64,000 nt of DNA, taken from NCBI GenBank assembly GCA_032622095.1, contig CP136061.1:82000324-82064323 (forward strand), in the 5' to 3' direction. Positions 34,461 through 44,631 of the stretch are shown here, piece after piece. The position numbers were made by a program, and so were the translations under genes. A model generated the notes under the pieces. That model searched no databases and was not told the origin of the DNA. It worked only from the letters and a program-made list of their open reading frames with translations. This stretch comes from Siphonodentalium dalli. Lineage: Eukaryota > Mollusca > Scaphopoda > Gadilida > Siphonodentaliidae. How positions within the stretch are numbered: the stretch's first letter is position 1; each line of letters opens with the position of its first letter.

Positions 34461-35678
34461 ATGGGGTCCTCTCAAAGATACCAATATACTCGAAAAGGAA
34501 AGTTTGGAAGAAAAAGTGGTCGATTCAAGAAGAATGTAGTTAGATCAAATGTTCCATCGAGCCATAAATCATTTCACAAGTCCCACCATGAAAAAAGTTA
34601 TACTATGACAAACATGAGTCAGGAATCACAGGATGCTCTTAAGTTTCGCATAAGCCGTGATGTTGATGATGATATGCAGGTTGTGACTGACCGGAATGTT
34701 TATCATGTGAAAAAGACTGTTGACAATGACCAGAAGGTTACATTGATTCTTCAGAAGAAGACAGCCATTGCATTAGAAGGTTACCGTGTTATTGACTTAT
34801 CCAATCTCAATGTCCACATAAATAAAATTGCCATACATGTAGCCGAGTGTCCTGCTGCATTGTCCAGAATTGCTTCAAACAAACAACCATACCAGTTAAT
34901 AACAGAATCTAAACGTTATGCCTTGGCCTCAATTCTACTAGCAAGATGCAGTTGTTGTCTGCAGAGCTTTTACTTTCATACAAGTAAAACAACTGATTTC
35001 CAGTCCAAAAAGTTATATGATGTTAATGCCAGGGCAGTTTGGGGGCAAATGGTGACAGGAGGTGGTGCCAGTTGTCTCAATGAGCTTTCCGCAACTTTCG
35101 ACATGCCAGGTATGAGCAGGTCTACATTTACCAAGATAGAGACTGGCATTTGTCATATTTGGGAAGAAAGTATACAGAAATAAATGTTGCAGGCAGGTTG
35201 TGAGGAAAGACAGATTGCAATAGAGAGTGGGAAGTTCTGTGATGGAATACAATCAATTACGGTCATCTGCGATGGAGGTTGGAGTAAGCGATCTCACAAA
35301 CATTCGTACAATGCGGCTGGTGGGGTTGCCACCATCATCGGTGCTGCCACTAAGAAGATTCTCTACATGGGCGTCCGCAACAAAAACGGTTCTATATGTA
35401 TTAAACATGAAAATCTCAACACCAATCCTCCTGATCATGAGTGCTATCGGAATCATACCACCAGCAGCCAATCGATGGAAGCAGACATAATTGTTGAGGG
35501 ATTTCTTGCTGCGGAAAAGATGCACGGTGTTCGGTCCAAATGGATGGTTGGCGATGGCGATAGTTATGTCTTTGCAAGAATTCAAGAAGAGGTTCCAAGA
35601 AGGGGTCCTCTCAAAGATACCAATATACTCGAAAAGGAAAGTTTGGAAGAAAAAGTGGTCGATTCAAGAAGAATGTAG
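34461..35678 (+). pseudogene. Mutator transposase 5' fragment, array unit 1
   Basis: From ATG 34461 (an in-frame ATG also exists at 34380) it encodes MGSSQRYQYTRKGKFGRKSG, a basic N-terminus, then the region shared by all units. TAA at 35181-35183 interrupts it after EESIQK; the frame then resumes as EAGCEERQ-like sequence through VICDGGWSKRS (catalytic D) and WMVGDGDSYVF. At the unit junction the reading frame shifts and ends at 35678, before the CxxH motif and the catalytic glutamate. It cannot make a working transposase. As the first unit, it keeps the natural upstream sequence. Confidence 0.85.
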
Positions 35679-35743
35679 TTAGATCAAATGTTCCATCGAG
35701 CCATAAATCATTTCACAAGTCCCACCATGAAAAAAGTTATACT

Positions 35744-36816
35744 ATGACAAACATGAGTCAGGAATCACAGGATGCTCTTAAGTTTCGCATAAGCCGTGAT
35801 GTTGATGATGATATGCAGGTTGTGACTGACCGGAATGTTTATCATGTGAAAAAGACTGTTGACAATGACCAGAAGGTTACATTGATTCTTCAGAAGAAGA
35901 CAGCCATTGCATTAGAAGGTTACCGTGTTATTGACTTATCCAATCTCAATGTCCACATAAATAAAATTGCCATACATGTAGCCGAGTGTCCTGCTGCATT
36001 GTCCAGAATTGCTTCAAACAAACAACCATACCAGTTAATAACAGAATCTAAACGTTATGCCTTGGCCTCAATTCTACTAGCAAGATGCAGTTGTTGTCTG
36101 CAGAGCTTATACTTTCATACAAGTAAAACAACTGATTTCCAGTCCAAAAAGTTATATGATGTTAATGCCAGGGCAGTTTGGGGGCAAATGGTGACAGGAG
36201 GTGGTGCCAGTTGTCTCAATGAGCTTTCCGCAACTTTCGACATGCCAGGTATGAGCAGGTCTACATTTACCAAGATAGAGACTGGCATTTGTCATATTTG
36301 GGAAGAAAGTATACAGAAATAAATGTTGCAGGCAGGTTGTGAGGAAAGACAGATTGCAATAGAGAGTGGGAAGTTCTGTGATGGAATACAATCAATTACG
36401 GTCATCTGCGATGGAGGTTGGAGTAAGCGATCTCACAAACATTCGTACAATGCGGCTGTGGGGTTGCCACCATCATCGGTGCTGCCACTAAGAAGATTCT
36501 CTACATGGGCGTCCGCAACAAAAACGGTTCTATATGTATTAAACATGAAAATCTCAACACCAATCCTCCTGATCATGAGTGCTATCGGAATCATACCACC
36601 AGCAGCCAATCGATGGAAGCAGACATAATTGTTGAGGGATTTCTTGCTGCGGAAAAGATGCACGGTGTTCGGTCCAAATGGATGGTTGGCGATGGCGATA
36701 GTTATGTCTTTGCAAGAATTCAAGAAGAGGTTCCAAGAAGGGGTCCTCTCAAAGATACCAATATACTCGAAAAGGAAAGTTTGGAAGAAAAAGTGGTCGA
36801 TTCAAGAAGAATGTAG
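35744..36816 (+). pseudogene. Mutator transposase fragment, array unit 2
   Basis: Same content as unit 1 from MTNMSQESQDALKFR onwards. It has the TAA stop at 36320-36322 and, in addition, a one-base deletion near 36456 that breaks the frame between the DGGW motif and IIGAATKKIL. It ends at the out-of-frame unit junction. Clearly non-functional. Confidence 0.88.
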
Positions 36817-36881
36817 TTAGATCAAATGTTCCATCGAGCCATAAATCATTTCACAAGTCCCACCATGAAAAAAGTTATACT

Positions 36882-37955
36882 ATGACAAACATGAGTCAGG
36901 AATCACAGGATGCTCTTAAGTTTCGCATAAGCCGTGATGTTGATGATGATATGCAGGTTGTGACTGACCGGAATGTTTACCATGTGAAAAAGACTGTTGA
37001 CAATGACCAGAAGGTTACATTGATTCTTCAGAAGAAGACAGCCATTGCATTAGAAGGTTACCGTGTTATTGACTTATCCAATCTCAATGTCCACATAAAT
37101 AAAATTGCCATACATGTAGCCGAGTGTCCTGCTGCATTGTCTAGAATTGCTTCAAACAAACAACCATACCAGTTAATAACAGAATCTAAACGTTATGCCT
37201 TGGCCTCAATTCTACTAGCAAGATGCAGTTGTTGTCTGCAGAGCTTTTACTTTCATACAAGTAAAACAACTGATTTCCAGTCCAAAAAGTTATATGATGT
37301 TAATGCCAGGGCAGTTTGGGGGCAAATGGTGACAGGAGGTGGTGCCAGTTGTCTCAATGAGCTTTCCGCAACTTTCGACATGCCAGGTATGAGCAGGTCT
37401 ACATTTACCAAGATAGAGACTGGCATTTGTCATATTTGGGAAGAAAGTATACAGAAATAAATGTTGCAGGCAGGTTGTGAGGAAAGACAGATTGCAATAG
37501 AGAGTGGGAAGTTATGTGATGGAATACAATCAATTACGGTCATCTGCGATGGAGGTTGGAGTAAGCGATCTCACAAACATTCGTACAATGCGGCTGGTGG
37601 GGTTGCCACCATCATCGGTGCTGCCACTAAGAAGATTCTCTACATGGGCGTCCGCAACAAAAACGGTTCTATATGTATTAAACATGAAAATCTCAACACC
37701 AATCCTCCTGATCATGAGTGCTATCGGAATCATACCACCAGCAGCCAATCGATGGAAGCAGACATAATTGTTGAGGGATTTCTTGCTGCGGAAAAGATGC
37801 ACGGTGTTCGGTCCAAATGGATGGTTGGCGATGGCGATAGTTATGTCTTTGCAAGAATTCAAGAAGAGGTTCCAAGAAGGGGTCCTCTCAAAGATACCAA
37901 TATACTCGAAAAGGAAAGTTTGGAAGAAAAAGTGGTCGATTCAAGAAGAATGTAG
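36882..37955 (+). pseudogene. Mutator transposase fragment, array unit 3
   Basis: Same content as unit 1, with the shared TAA stop at 37458-37460 and the same out-of-frame junction ending at 37955. It carries a phenylalanine-to-leucine-type change (AAGTTATGT near 37511) not seen in unit 1. No catalytic glutamate follows in frame. Confidence 0.88.
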
Positions 37956-38020
37956 TTAGATCAAATGTTCCATCGAGCCATAAATCATTTCACAAGTCCC
38001 ACCATGAAAAAAGTTATACT

Positions 38021-39913
38021 ATGACAAACATGAGTCAGGAATCACAGGATGCTCTTAAGTTTCGCATAAGCCGTGATGTTGATGATGATATGCAGGTTGT
38101 GACTGACCGGAATGTTTATCATGTGAAAAAGACTGTTGACAATGACCAGAAGGTTACATTGATTCTTCAGAAGAAGACAGCCATTGCATTAGAAGGTTAC
38201 CGTGTTATTGACTTATCCAATCTCAATGTCCACATAAATAAAATTGCCATACATGTAGCCGAGTGTCCTGCTGCATTGTCCAGAATTGCTTCAAACAAAC
38301 AACCATACCAGTTAATAACAGAATCTAAACGTTATCCCTTGGCCTCAATTCTACTAGCAAGATGCAGTGGCTGTCTGCAGAGCTTTTACTTTCATACAAG
38401 TAAAACAACTGATTTCCAGTCCAAAAAGTTATATGATGTTAATGCCAGGGCAGTTTGGGGGCAAACGATGACAGGAGGTGGTGCCAGTTGTCTCAATGAG
38501 CTTTCCGCAACTTTCGACATGCCAGGTATGAGCAGGTCTACATTTACCAAGATAGAGACTGGTATTGGTCATATTTGGGAAGAAAGTATACAGAAAGAAA
38601 TGTTGCAGGCAGGTTGTGAGGAAAGACAGATTGCAATAGAGAGTGGGAAGTTCTGTGATGGAATACCATCAATTACGGTCATCTGCGATGGAGGTTGGAG
38701 TAAGCGATCTCACAAACATTCGTACAATGCGGATGGTGGGGTTGCCACCATCATCGGTGCTGCCACTAAGAAGATTCTCTACATGGGCGTCCGCAACAAA
38801 AACGGTTCTATATGTATTAAACATGAAAATCTCAACACCAATCCTCCTGATCATGAGTGCTATCGGAATCATACCACCAGCAGCCAATCGATGGAAGCAG
38901 ACATAATTGTTGAGGGATTTCTTGCTCCGGAAAAGATGCACGGTGTTCGGTTCAAATGGATGGTTGGCGATGGCGATAGTTCTGTCTTTGCAAGAATTCA
39001 AGAAGAGGTTCCAATCTGGGGAGTGAAAGTTGTTAAGATTGAATGCGCTAACCACATGACAAAATGTTTACGAACCAGATTAGAGCAGCTAGTAGAAGAC
39101 AATCCCCATTATAAAGGAAAGAATAATCTGACCAAAGTGAAAAGAGTGAAGATCGTATCATACGTCAGATCATCTATCAAATACAGATGTGATAATCCAT
39201 CCACTGATTCTGCATCTACAATCTTAATGCTAAAAAATGACATCATGAATTCAGCTTCTCATGTTTTCGGGATCCATGATAAGTGCTCGGACTTATGCAA
39301 GGCAAAGGCAAAATAACAAAAAGAGATTGGTTCAACTCAAGGTAACAAATCTAACAATGAAGAGCAGGAAAAAAAAGCAGACAGCGTTAGTGATACGGAA
39401 CCGGTTGAACAGGAAATTCTGAAGGAGATGAAAGATTATTGGACAGAATGGATGTCACCAACAGAACTGACTGAGGTGACATCCCTTGATGCCGATGCTG
39501 TTGATATAGATCCATCACTTCATAATGATATCCGCTTCCATCTGAATCGTCTAGCTGAAAAGGCCGACAAACTTATTGGAAATGCCACAACCAACCTTGC
39601 AGAAAGCTGGATGAACATGCGAATGAAATTTGATGGTGGAAAGGTAAGAAATCGATGTAACAGAGGCTCGTGGAATTTCCGCTGCTATGGCGCACTGCTA
39701 CGAAATAACATGGGACCAAATTGGGCACCGATTGCATGGGGACAGGCGACAGGTACTCGAGCTTGTAGAGCCTTCAAAGATGAGTACTCTAAGAGGAGAA
39801 AGATGATTAAACAGGCAGCCGTGTACCAGAAGAAGAAAGATTATAAAGTGAAGCGGTGGAAAAGAAAGATAAGAGCACTGAAAACCAACATGACGAAGAA
39901 GGCTAGACTGTAA
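38021..39913 (+). pseudogene. Mutator-type DDE transposase, most complete copy
   Basis: One frame runs 38021-39913 with a single TAA at 39314-39316. It lacks the stop carried by units 1-3 (GAA here). Visible features: a Cys pair ARCSGC (about 38357-38374), VICDGGWSKRSHKHSYNADG (first catalytic D at 38687), WMVGDGDSSVF (second D at 38969 or 38975), a CANH motif (CxxH, 39044-39055), and ATTNLAESWMN, whose glutamate (39602-39604) fits the MULE third acidic residue. Then come GSWNFRCYGALLRNNMGPNW and a basic C-terminus. In an active element it would cut at the inverted ends. Downstream frameshifts (about 39914-40040) separate it from the YqaJ part, which probably once belonged to the same protein. 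Confidence 0.85.
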
Positions 39914-40040
39914 TATGGTCCTGATCCATCCAAGTGTCCAATGATTTAACACCAGAACAACTTCAAGACAAGATCGAATGGTACTACGAGAAAGAAATCA
40001 ATGTGTCTGAAAAAAATTAAAGCATGTCGAAGAACAAACA

Positions 40041-40723
40041 GTGGAACAGTCATTGTCCGGTTATTGGCTAGCTGAGAGAAAGAAGAGAATAACAGCATCC
40101 AATTTTTCAAGTATCGTCAAGCGTCGGACTACCATCCCTGTGAAGAAACTTGTAGAAAAGCTCTTGTACTCAACATTTGCAGGAACAAGACTTACTAGAC
40201 GAGGGCTTAGACTTGAAAAATTTGCCATTACGGAATACATCCAATTTAAGAAGGACAACAGTGAAGATGTAACGGTTAAGAAATTGGGACTGTTCATTGA
40301 TATGGCACATCCTTTCCTTGGTGCCAGCGTTGATGGTCATGTGACAAGTAGCACACATGGTGAAGGCGTGATTGAAATTAAACATGTTCTTCTGAACAAG
40401 GGTTTCATGTTCCAAGAAGCTGCTTTGAAATCAAAGGTATTCTGTTTACAATATGTCAATGGAGAACTCTCATTGAAGAAAACACATGCTTTCTACCATC
40501 AAATTCAAGGTCAACTCAATGTTTTGAATCTTGAAGTGGCTGATATTGTTGTGCGGCGGGTGGATCCCATCAACTTCTCGTTGAAAGAATCAATCGAGAC
40601 CCCATCTTGTGGAAAGACACTATGCTACCAAAACTTGAAGCATTCTACCATAAGGCTATACTTCCTGAGTTGGCAGCTCCATGTAATGGAAAGAAGCCTG
40701 GCATCCGGGAGCCAGGAAATTGG
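40041..40723 (+). pseudogene. YqaJ-type exonuclease domain
   Basis: The frame encodes SGYWLAERKKRITASNFSSI, then GLRLEKFA (glutamate 59 counted from the ATG at 40041), LGASVDGH (aspartate 98), IEIK (glutamate 112, lysine 114) and YHQIQGQL. This is the E...D...ExK...Q nuclease core of the YqaJ / lambda-exonuclease superfamily, which resects DNA ends. Proline of the usual GASPDG is valine here. The true frame shifts near 40590 into ILWKDTMLPKLEAFYHKAIL and reaches a GT donor at 40724 after a complete TGG codon. Upstream, a frameshift near 40015 joins it to KKLKHVEEQT..., so it was probably continuous with the transposase. Confidence 0.85.
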
Positions 40724-41866
40724 GTAATTAATTCACTTTACTCCTAGCAACCAATCAAATACTAACACAAATGCATTAAATTTGTAGCATGTTGCATGCA
40801 TAAACTATTTTCAGTTATGTGAACTAGTATCATGATGAATGTTTGAACCAAGTAAAGTGTCAATAACCACGAACATACCGGTATTACATGAGCTGCTGCA
40901 ACAATGTTACAATATAGTTTCACTACATATATATTGATTTTTCTTGCCATCTTTAATTAATTGTGTGTATTATGCCTTTCCATCACAAGACGAAAATCCA
41001 TATTATCATACATACATGTACATACATACATGTAGAATAAATGGTTTTCACACTTTTAAAATTAATTTATTCAATGTGTAAAGGTAAAAACCCATGTATT
41101 TTATGTATACCACACTTCAGACTTCTACACCGTGTATTGTAATAGTATCACTACCAGGGGTGCCCAGCTTGCTTACATGTAGGTAATGAATGAGCAAATT
41201 ATTAGTGTTCCTTCAAGTTATTTCAATCAATGATTGGTCACCTGCAGTCAATATCACCTGTTGCCTGAAACTCTCTACATGTAGATACATAACATGTAAC
41301 CTCTATCTTTTAAGTTGTGACTAAACGCTCTTTAGTGTTCATTATCACTGCCTTCATATATGTTATTATTATTTATTTGTTTCACTTTTAGTCAACTGAG
41401 GTAAAATGCACCTATTTACTAATATTCTCCTGGTTAGTTGACCCCTGTGGAACAATGTTCCTACATACCGTCTTCATCTGATAATGAACACTCATTATTG
41501 CTCATGTGCAGTACATGATCATTCTCATTTAGTGTCAACTGCAGCTAACTAACTGTTTGGTACTGGTGGGTCAATTTACCGGTACCTGTGTTTACCAATA
41601 TTTTGTACCAAAGGCAGCCGTTTACATTATATTAATCAGGAGTGCCTCTTCAAATCAACTGAGGTCAAAATCACATATCCCATGACACAGTCCTGGTCAA
41701 TTTACCCCTGTGTAAAAATTCCCAGGTCTGATGGTCTATTCGTTGCCCATAGTCACGCAGACAAACAAACAACAAAACAACCAAATGAAGTTTTATTAGT
41801 ATAGATCAATGTACATGCTGTTACAATTCGATTTGATATACATACTTATCTTCACTTTTCTTACAG
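40724..41866 (+). other. Probable intron containing satellite-like repeats
   Basis: It runs from GGGTAATT (donor at 40724) to CTTTTCTTACAG (acceptor ending 41866). Both boundaries are phase 0. Within it, 41320-41715 holds degenerate units of the CGCTCTTTATT / CAACTGAGGTCAA satellite family also found at 45.4-45.9 and 48.1-48.6 kb. Confidence 0.55.
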
Positions 41867-42288
41867 TACCCTGTAACGGCAGTCAGCTTGGCAAAAAAAA
41901 CTCCAGCTCCAAAGAAGTTCAGACCTCCTGCAGGACACCCAAAGACCAAAGTCAAAGATCCCCTGGTAAATGTAACAGAGCACAAGAAAGCCCTATCATC
42001 AAACACAGCAAAATCTGCTAAAGCCATATCACCCAGGCAAAAGGTATCAAAAGTAAAGAGACACGGACAAAAAAGACACAGGTTATTGCCAGCACCACAA
42101 GTGAAAGTGCAACACCCTCTGACAATGTGTTGTAAGACTCTGACTTCACTGAAGAAAGATCCTTATTATTCCTGCACAAGCATATTCTTCATGAATGGGA
42201 GGATGAGTATGGCAGAACAAAATGGTACAGTGGGATCGTTAGTGATGTCTTAGATGGTGAAGATGGAGATGAGGATGCTGCATATGAC
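41867..42288 (+). pseudogene. Exon for a basic linker and acidic C-terminal domain
   Basis: After the acceptor the phase-0 frame gives a Lys/Pro-rich linker (AKKTPAPKKFRPPAGHPKTK). A frameshift near 42060 and a TAA at about 42133 break it. The final frame reads FTEERSLLFLHKHILHEWED, then EYGRTKWYSGIVSDVLDGED and GDEDAAYD, ending at a GAC/GTAAGT donor (42289). Together with the next exon this resembles a small beta-barrel, Tudor- or chromo-like fold (W-Y-x-G-x-V). That fold is a guess from pattern only. Confidence 0.55.
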
Positions 42289-42825
42289 GTAAGTTGTCTG
42301 TATATTGTTGAAAGTGTTGAAATAACAGTGGTGGTGTTGTGGTGTAGTATGTCACCTATTTTCTGCCCGATACTGCGACTCAGAGTGTATCATAAATATA
42401 TATTTTTAATCAATGTTTCAGAAGTATACAGGTAGTATTTTTAGATATAAATTTGTCGACTACATGCATGATTATTATTGTTATGAAGTTCAGAATTCAT
42501 CTAGTAATTTCAGGTGCCTGATAATGGTGTCAGCACAATTATTAATTAAATATAAAATGCCCAAACCTGGCCCAACAATCATTATTTGGTAATGAGACAT
42601 AGAGTGAAATTGCTATCACTACTATTAATTTAAGCCTAAATCTCCAATCATCACAGAATTCGGCCATAACAATTATTAGGCATCTGAGAGTAAGAATATT
42701 GCATTTTCATTTTTTTGTTGGTGGCAATATATCGCTGCAAAGTGTGAGAAAATGTGCTGCATGTATTACACAGTGTTTCCTCATTTAACATGTGCTTCAA
42801 CGATCGGTGATTCTCTAACTTTCAG
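42289..42825 (+). other. Intron between the two C-terminal exons
   Basis: The donor is GTAAGT at 42289-42294, a perfect consensus. The acceptor CTAACTTTCAG ends at 42825, with a branch-point-like CTAAC just upstream. Both flanking exons are in phase 0, giving AYD joined to VMYDETGEND. Confidence 0.8.
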
Positions 42826-42930
42826 GTGATGTACGATGAAACTGGTGAAAATGACAAATATGAAGTAGACTACAGTGAGTTGGTGGATGACTATCTAGCT
42901 GGATCACTGAAGTTTGTTGATGATTTGTGA
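42826..42930 (+). pseudogene. Last exon of the Mutator-YqaJ gene
   Basis: It encodes VMYDETGENDKYEVDYSELV followed by DDYLAGSLKFVDDL and a TGA stop at 42928-42930. It is strongly acidic and continues the fold of the preceding exon (YDxTGENDxYEVDYxEL). The clean splice junction and open frame indicate a real exon. The whole gene is called a pseudogene only because of the upstream stops and frameshifts. Confidence 0.7.
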
Positions 42931-43602
42931 ATTTGCCTGCACCTGCTCCCCTACTACATGTAACATACCATTCATACCGTGAGTATTCATATGCTACGCT
43001 TTACTTGTGGTTTCTATTATTTGTTGGTGGATTGATAAAATATTTCTTTGTATGGGCAAAGTAATATCTTGCTTGTCTGCAACATTGTGATGATTTGGCA
43101 AGCATGGGGTTAACATGATGACAAATACATATTAATAATGCTAAAATGATCTTTTAGTTAGCAGAACTTGCAAATGTCCTCTGTTTGTATTAATTGTTTT
43201 GTGTTCTGAATGTCATGACTTTTTATACAATTGGGCCTCCATACCTTTGCTGTTGAAATAGTTCCAGCATTTGATATCTATTTAAAAATGCATACAAGTG
43301 TTACAACTTTCAATTTTAGTCAAGTTTAATCCTACGTTCTACATGTCTCAATTGTTCATCGTTCTTGGATATGTAATTCAACTTTTCCCTTACACTGTTT
43401 TCAGGTTTGATGTTGGACTTGGGTGATTTTGGGTTCGAAAACTTCACTTAAAATAATTGTGTTCAAAGACAACATTTTGATAATTTGGGTAAGATATTCC
43501 ATTAAATAACATCTATTTAATATCACAGAACATATTAGAACTGAGTTTGGGTTATATGGTAGTTGAAATCAGCCTGAATCACTTCATAATCGACCTATGA
43601 AA
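42931..43602. other. 3' region of the Mutator-YqaJ locus
   Basis: AT-rich sequence without a gene, from the last exon to the right inverted terminus. It presumably holds the 3' untranslated region. TTTTCGAACCCAA-type sequence near 43428-43442, inverted, mirrors the left subterminal region. Confidence 0.45.
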
Positions 43603-43709
43603 TTTTGTCCAAATTGGGTTAACAAAGTCCTTAATGACTAGCGGATTCGTTGAGATGAGCATGCAATCAATCTTCTACCCAGTTACCAGGCGGACAACAA
43701 ACAAGCCGG
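43603..43709 (-). repeat. Right terminal inverted repeat
   Basis: 43603-43634 is the reverse complement of 33289-33320 with two mismatches. Going outwards, GCAATCAAT (43663-43671) and AACAAACAAGCCGG (to 43709) mirror the left end. The last word is also the start of the adjoining 44-bp satellite. Confidence 0.8.
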
Positions 43710-44140
43710 AACAATGATGATTGACATGCCTTAAATTAGCGCGAACAAGCCGGTACAATGATGATTGACATGCCCTAAATTAACACGAACAAGCCGGTAC
43801 AATGATTATTGACATGCCCTAAATTAGCGTGAACAAGCCGGTACAATGATGATTGACATGCCCTAAATTAACACGAACAAGCCGGTACACTGATTACTGA
43901 CATGCCCTAAATTAGCGCGAACAAGCCGGTACAATGATGATTGACATGCCCTAAATTAACACGAACAAGCCGGTACAATGATTATTGACATGCCCTAAAT
44001 TAGCGCGAACAAGCCGGTACAATGATGATTGACATGCCCTAAATTAACACGAACAAGCCGGTACAATGATTATTGACATGCCCTAAATTAGCGCGAACAA
44101 GCCGGTACAATGATTATTGACATGCCCTAAATTAGCGCCA
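43701..44140 (+). repeat. 44-bp satellite, ten units with 88-bp higher-order period
   Basis: Units begin at ACAAGCCGG at 43701 and every 44 bp to 44097, with a degenerate start at 44141. Two types alternate: one with GATGATTGAC and TTAACAC, the other with GATTATTGAC (or GATTACTGAC) and TTAGCGC. This gives an 88-bp dimer for units 2-9. There are no non-repeat spacers. The array starts within the right inverted terminus of the Mutator-YqaJ locus. Confidence 0.96.
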
Positions 44141-44631
44141 ACAAGCTACCACTATCACATTATAGATACGCCGTCAATCGATATTGGAGTTATGTTACCA
44201 ACATCAAAGTAATTGCAATATGGGCATTACTTTTCTTTGTGAATTAAGTATGAATATTCATGTTACCTTTACCTTTCATTAAACTTTCACCTTATATTCA
44301 CTTTTGGTCGATTATCTTTTGCCATTCTTCGGCATGCACCCATGGCCGACAGGTAGCAGCAGAGATATAAAACAAACAATGATCGCAATTGACTCAAAAT
44401 AATTTATCCCCACATTATTGACTATTACATGAATTAGTGCTTCCTGCTTATACACATCCAATCAAAACATGCTTGTTGTTGTAATTATAAATTTCAGCTG
44501 TGGATAGAACGCGGCGGTTCGTATTCACTCCTTTCACGAGGATTGTGCGTTGCGGTGGCCCTGTGTATAGTGGCTCACCGGCGGGAAAACAGTGTTCACC
44601 ATCGCACCCGGTCAGAGTAAGTTTTTTGTTC
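44141..44631. other. No gene recognised
   Basis: Single-copy-looking sequence between the satellite and the segmental duplication. 44490-44620 is slightly GC-richer and open in one frame on each strand, with no domain. Confidence 0.45.

Larger units (their letters stand above)
34463..39017 (+). repeat. Tandem array of about 1.14-kb units (three extra copies plus the genuine one)
   Basis: Units start at GGGGTCCTCTCAAAG: 34463, 35602, 36740 and 37879 (periods 1139, 1138, 1139). They are nearly identical. Unit 2 lacks one G (about 36456). Units 1-3 end in the junction GTTCCAAGAAGGGGTCC, whereas the last unit runs on into unique coding sequence at about 39013 (GTTCCAATCTGGGG). GGGG occurs at both breakpoints. 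Units 1-3 share several changes absent from unit 4, including a TAA stop. Confidence 0.95.
33184..43709 (+). mobile_element. Candidate 10.5-kb Mutator-like transposon carrying a YqaJ nuclease
   Basis: The inverted termini are built from the same words in the same order: CCGGC(C)TTGTTTGTT, ATTGATTGC, then TTAAGGACTTTG(C/T)TAACCC. They lie at 33184-33320 on the plus strand and at 43709-43603 on the minus strand. Between them, all in one orientation, are a Mutator-type DDE transposase, a YqaJ-type nuclease and a C-terminal exon pair. Mutator-like elements are known for inverted termini and DDE transposases. No 8-10-bp target duplication is visible, and the outer limits are uncertain because a hairpin and a satellite abut them. 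The single-element reading is inference. Confidence 0.6.

Noticed and set aside
35253-39055. Minus-strand open frames of 110-128 codons over the Mutator array
   Set aside because: They are antisense shadows of the conserved transposase frame and repeat only because the unit repeats.
40041-40723. YqaJ domain as bacterial or phage contamination
   Set aside because: Same orientation and spacing as the transposase, flanked by consensus spliceosomal introns, and inside one inverted-terminus locus.
41809-42021. Signal-peptide-like protein starting at 41809
   Set aside because: The hydrophobic start overlaps the pyrimidine tract and acceptor before 41867; the coding sense begins after the splice site in another frame.
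43701-44140. Regular 44-bp repeats that could suggest a CRISPR-like array
   Set aside because: Units are contiguous with no unique spacers, and the context is an intron-containing eukaryotic genome.
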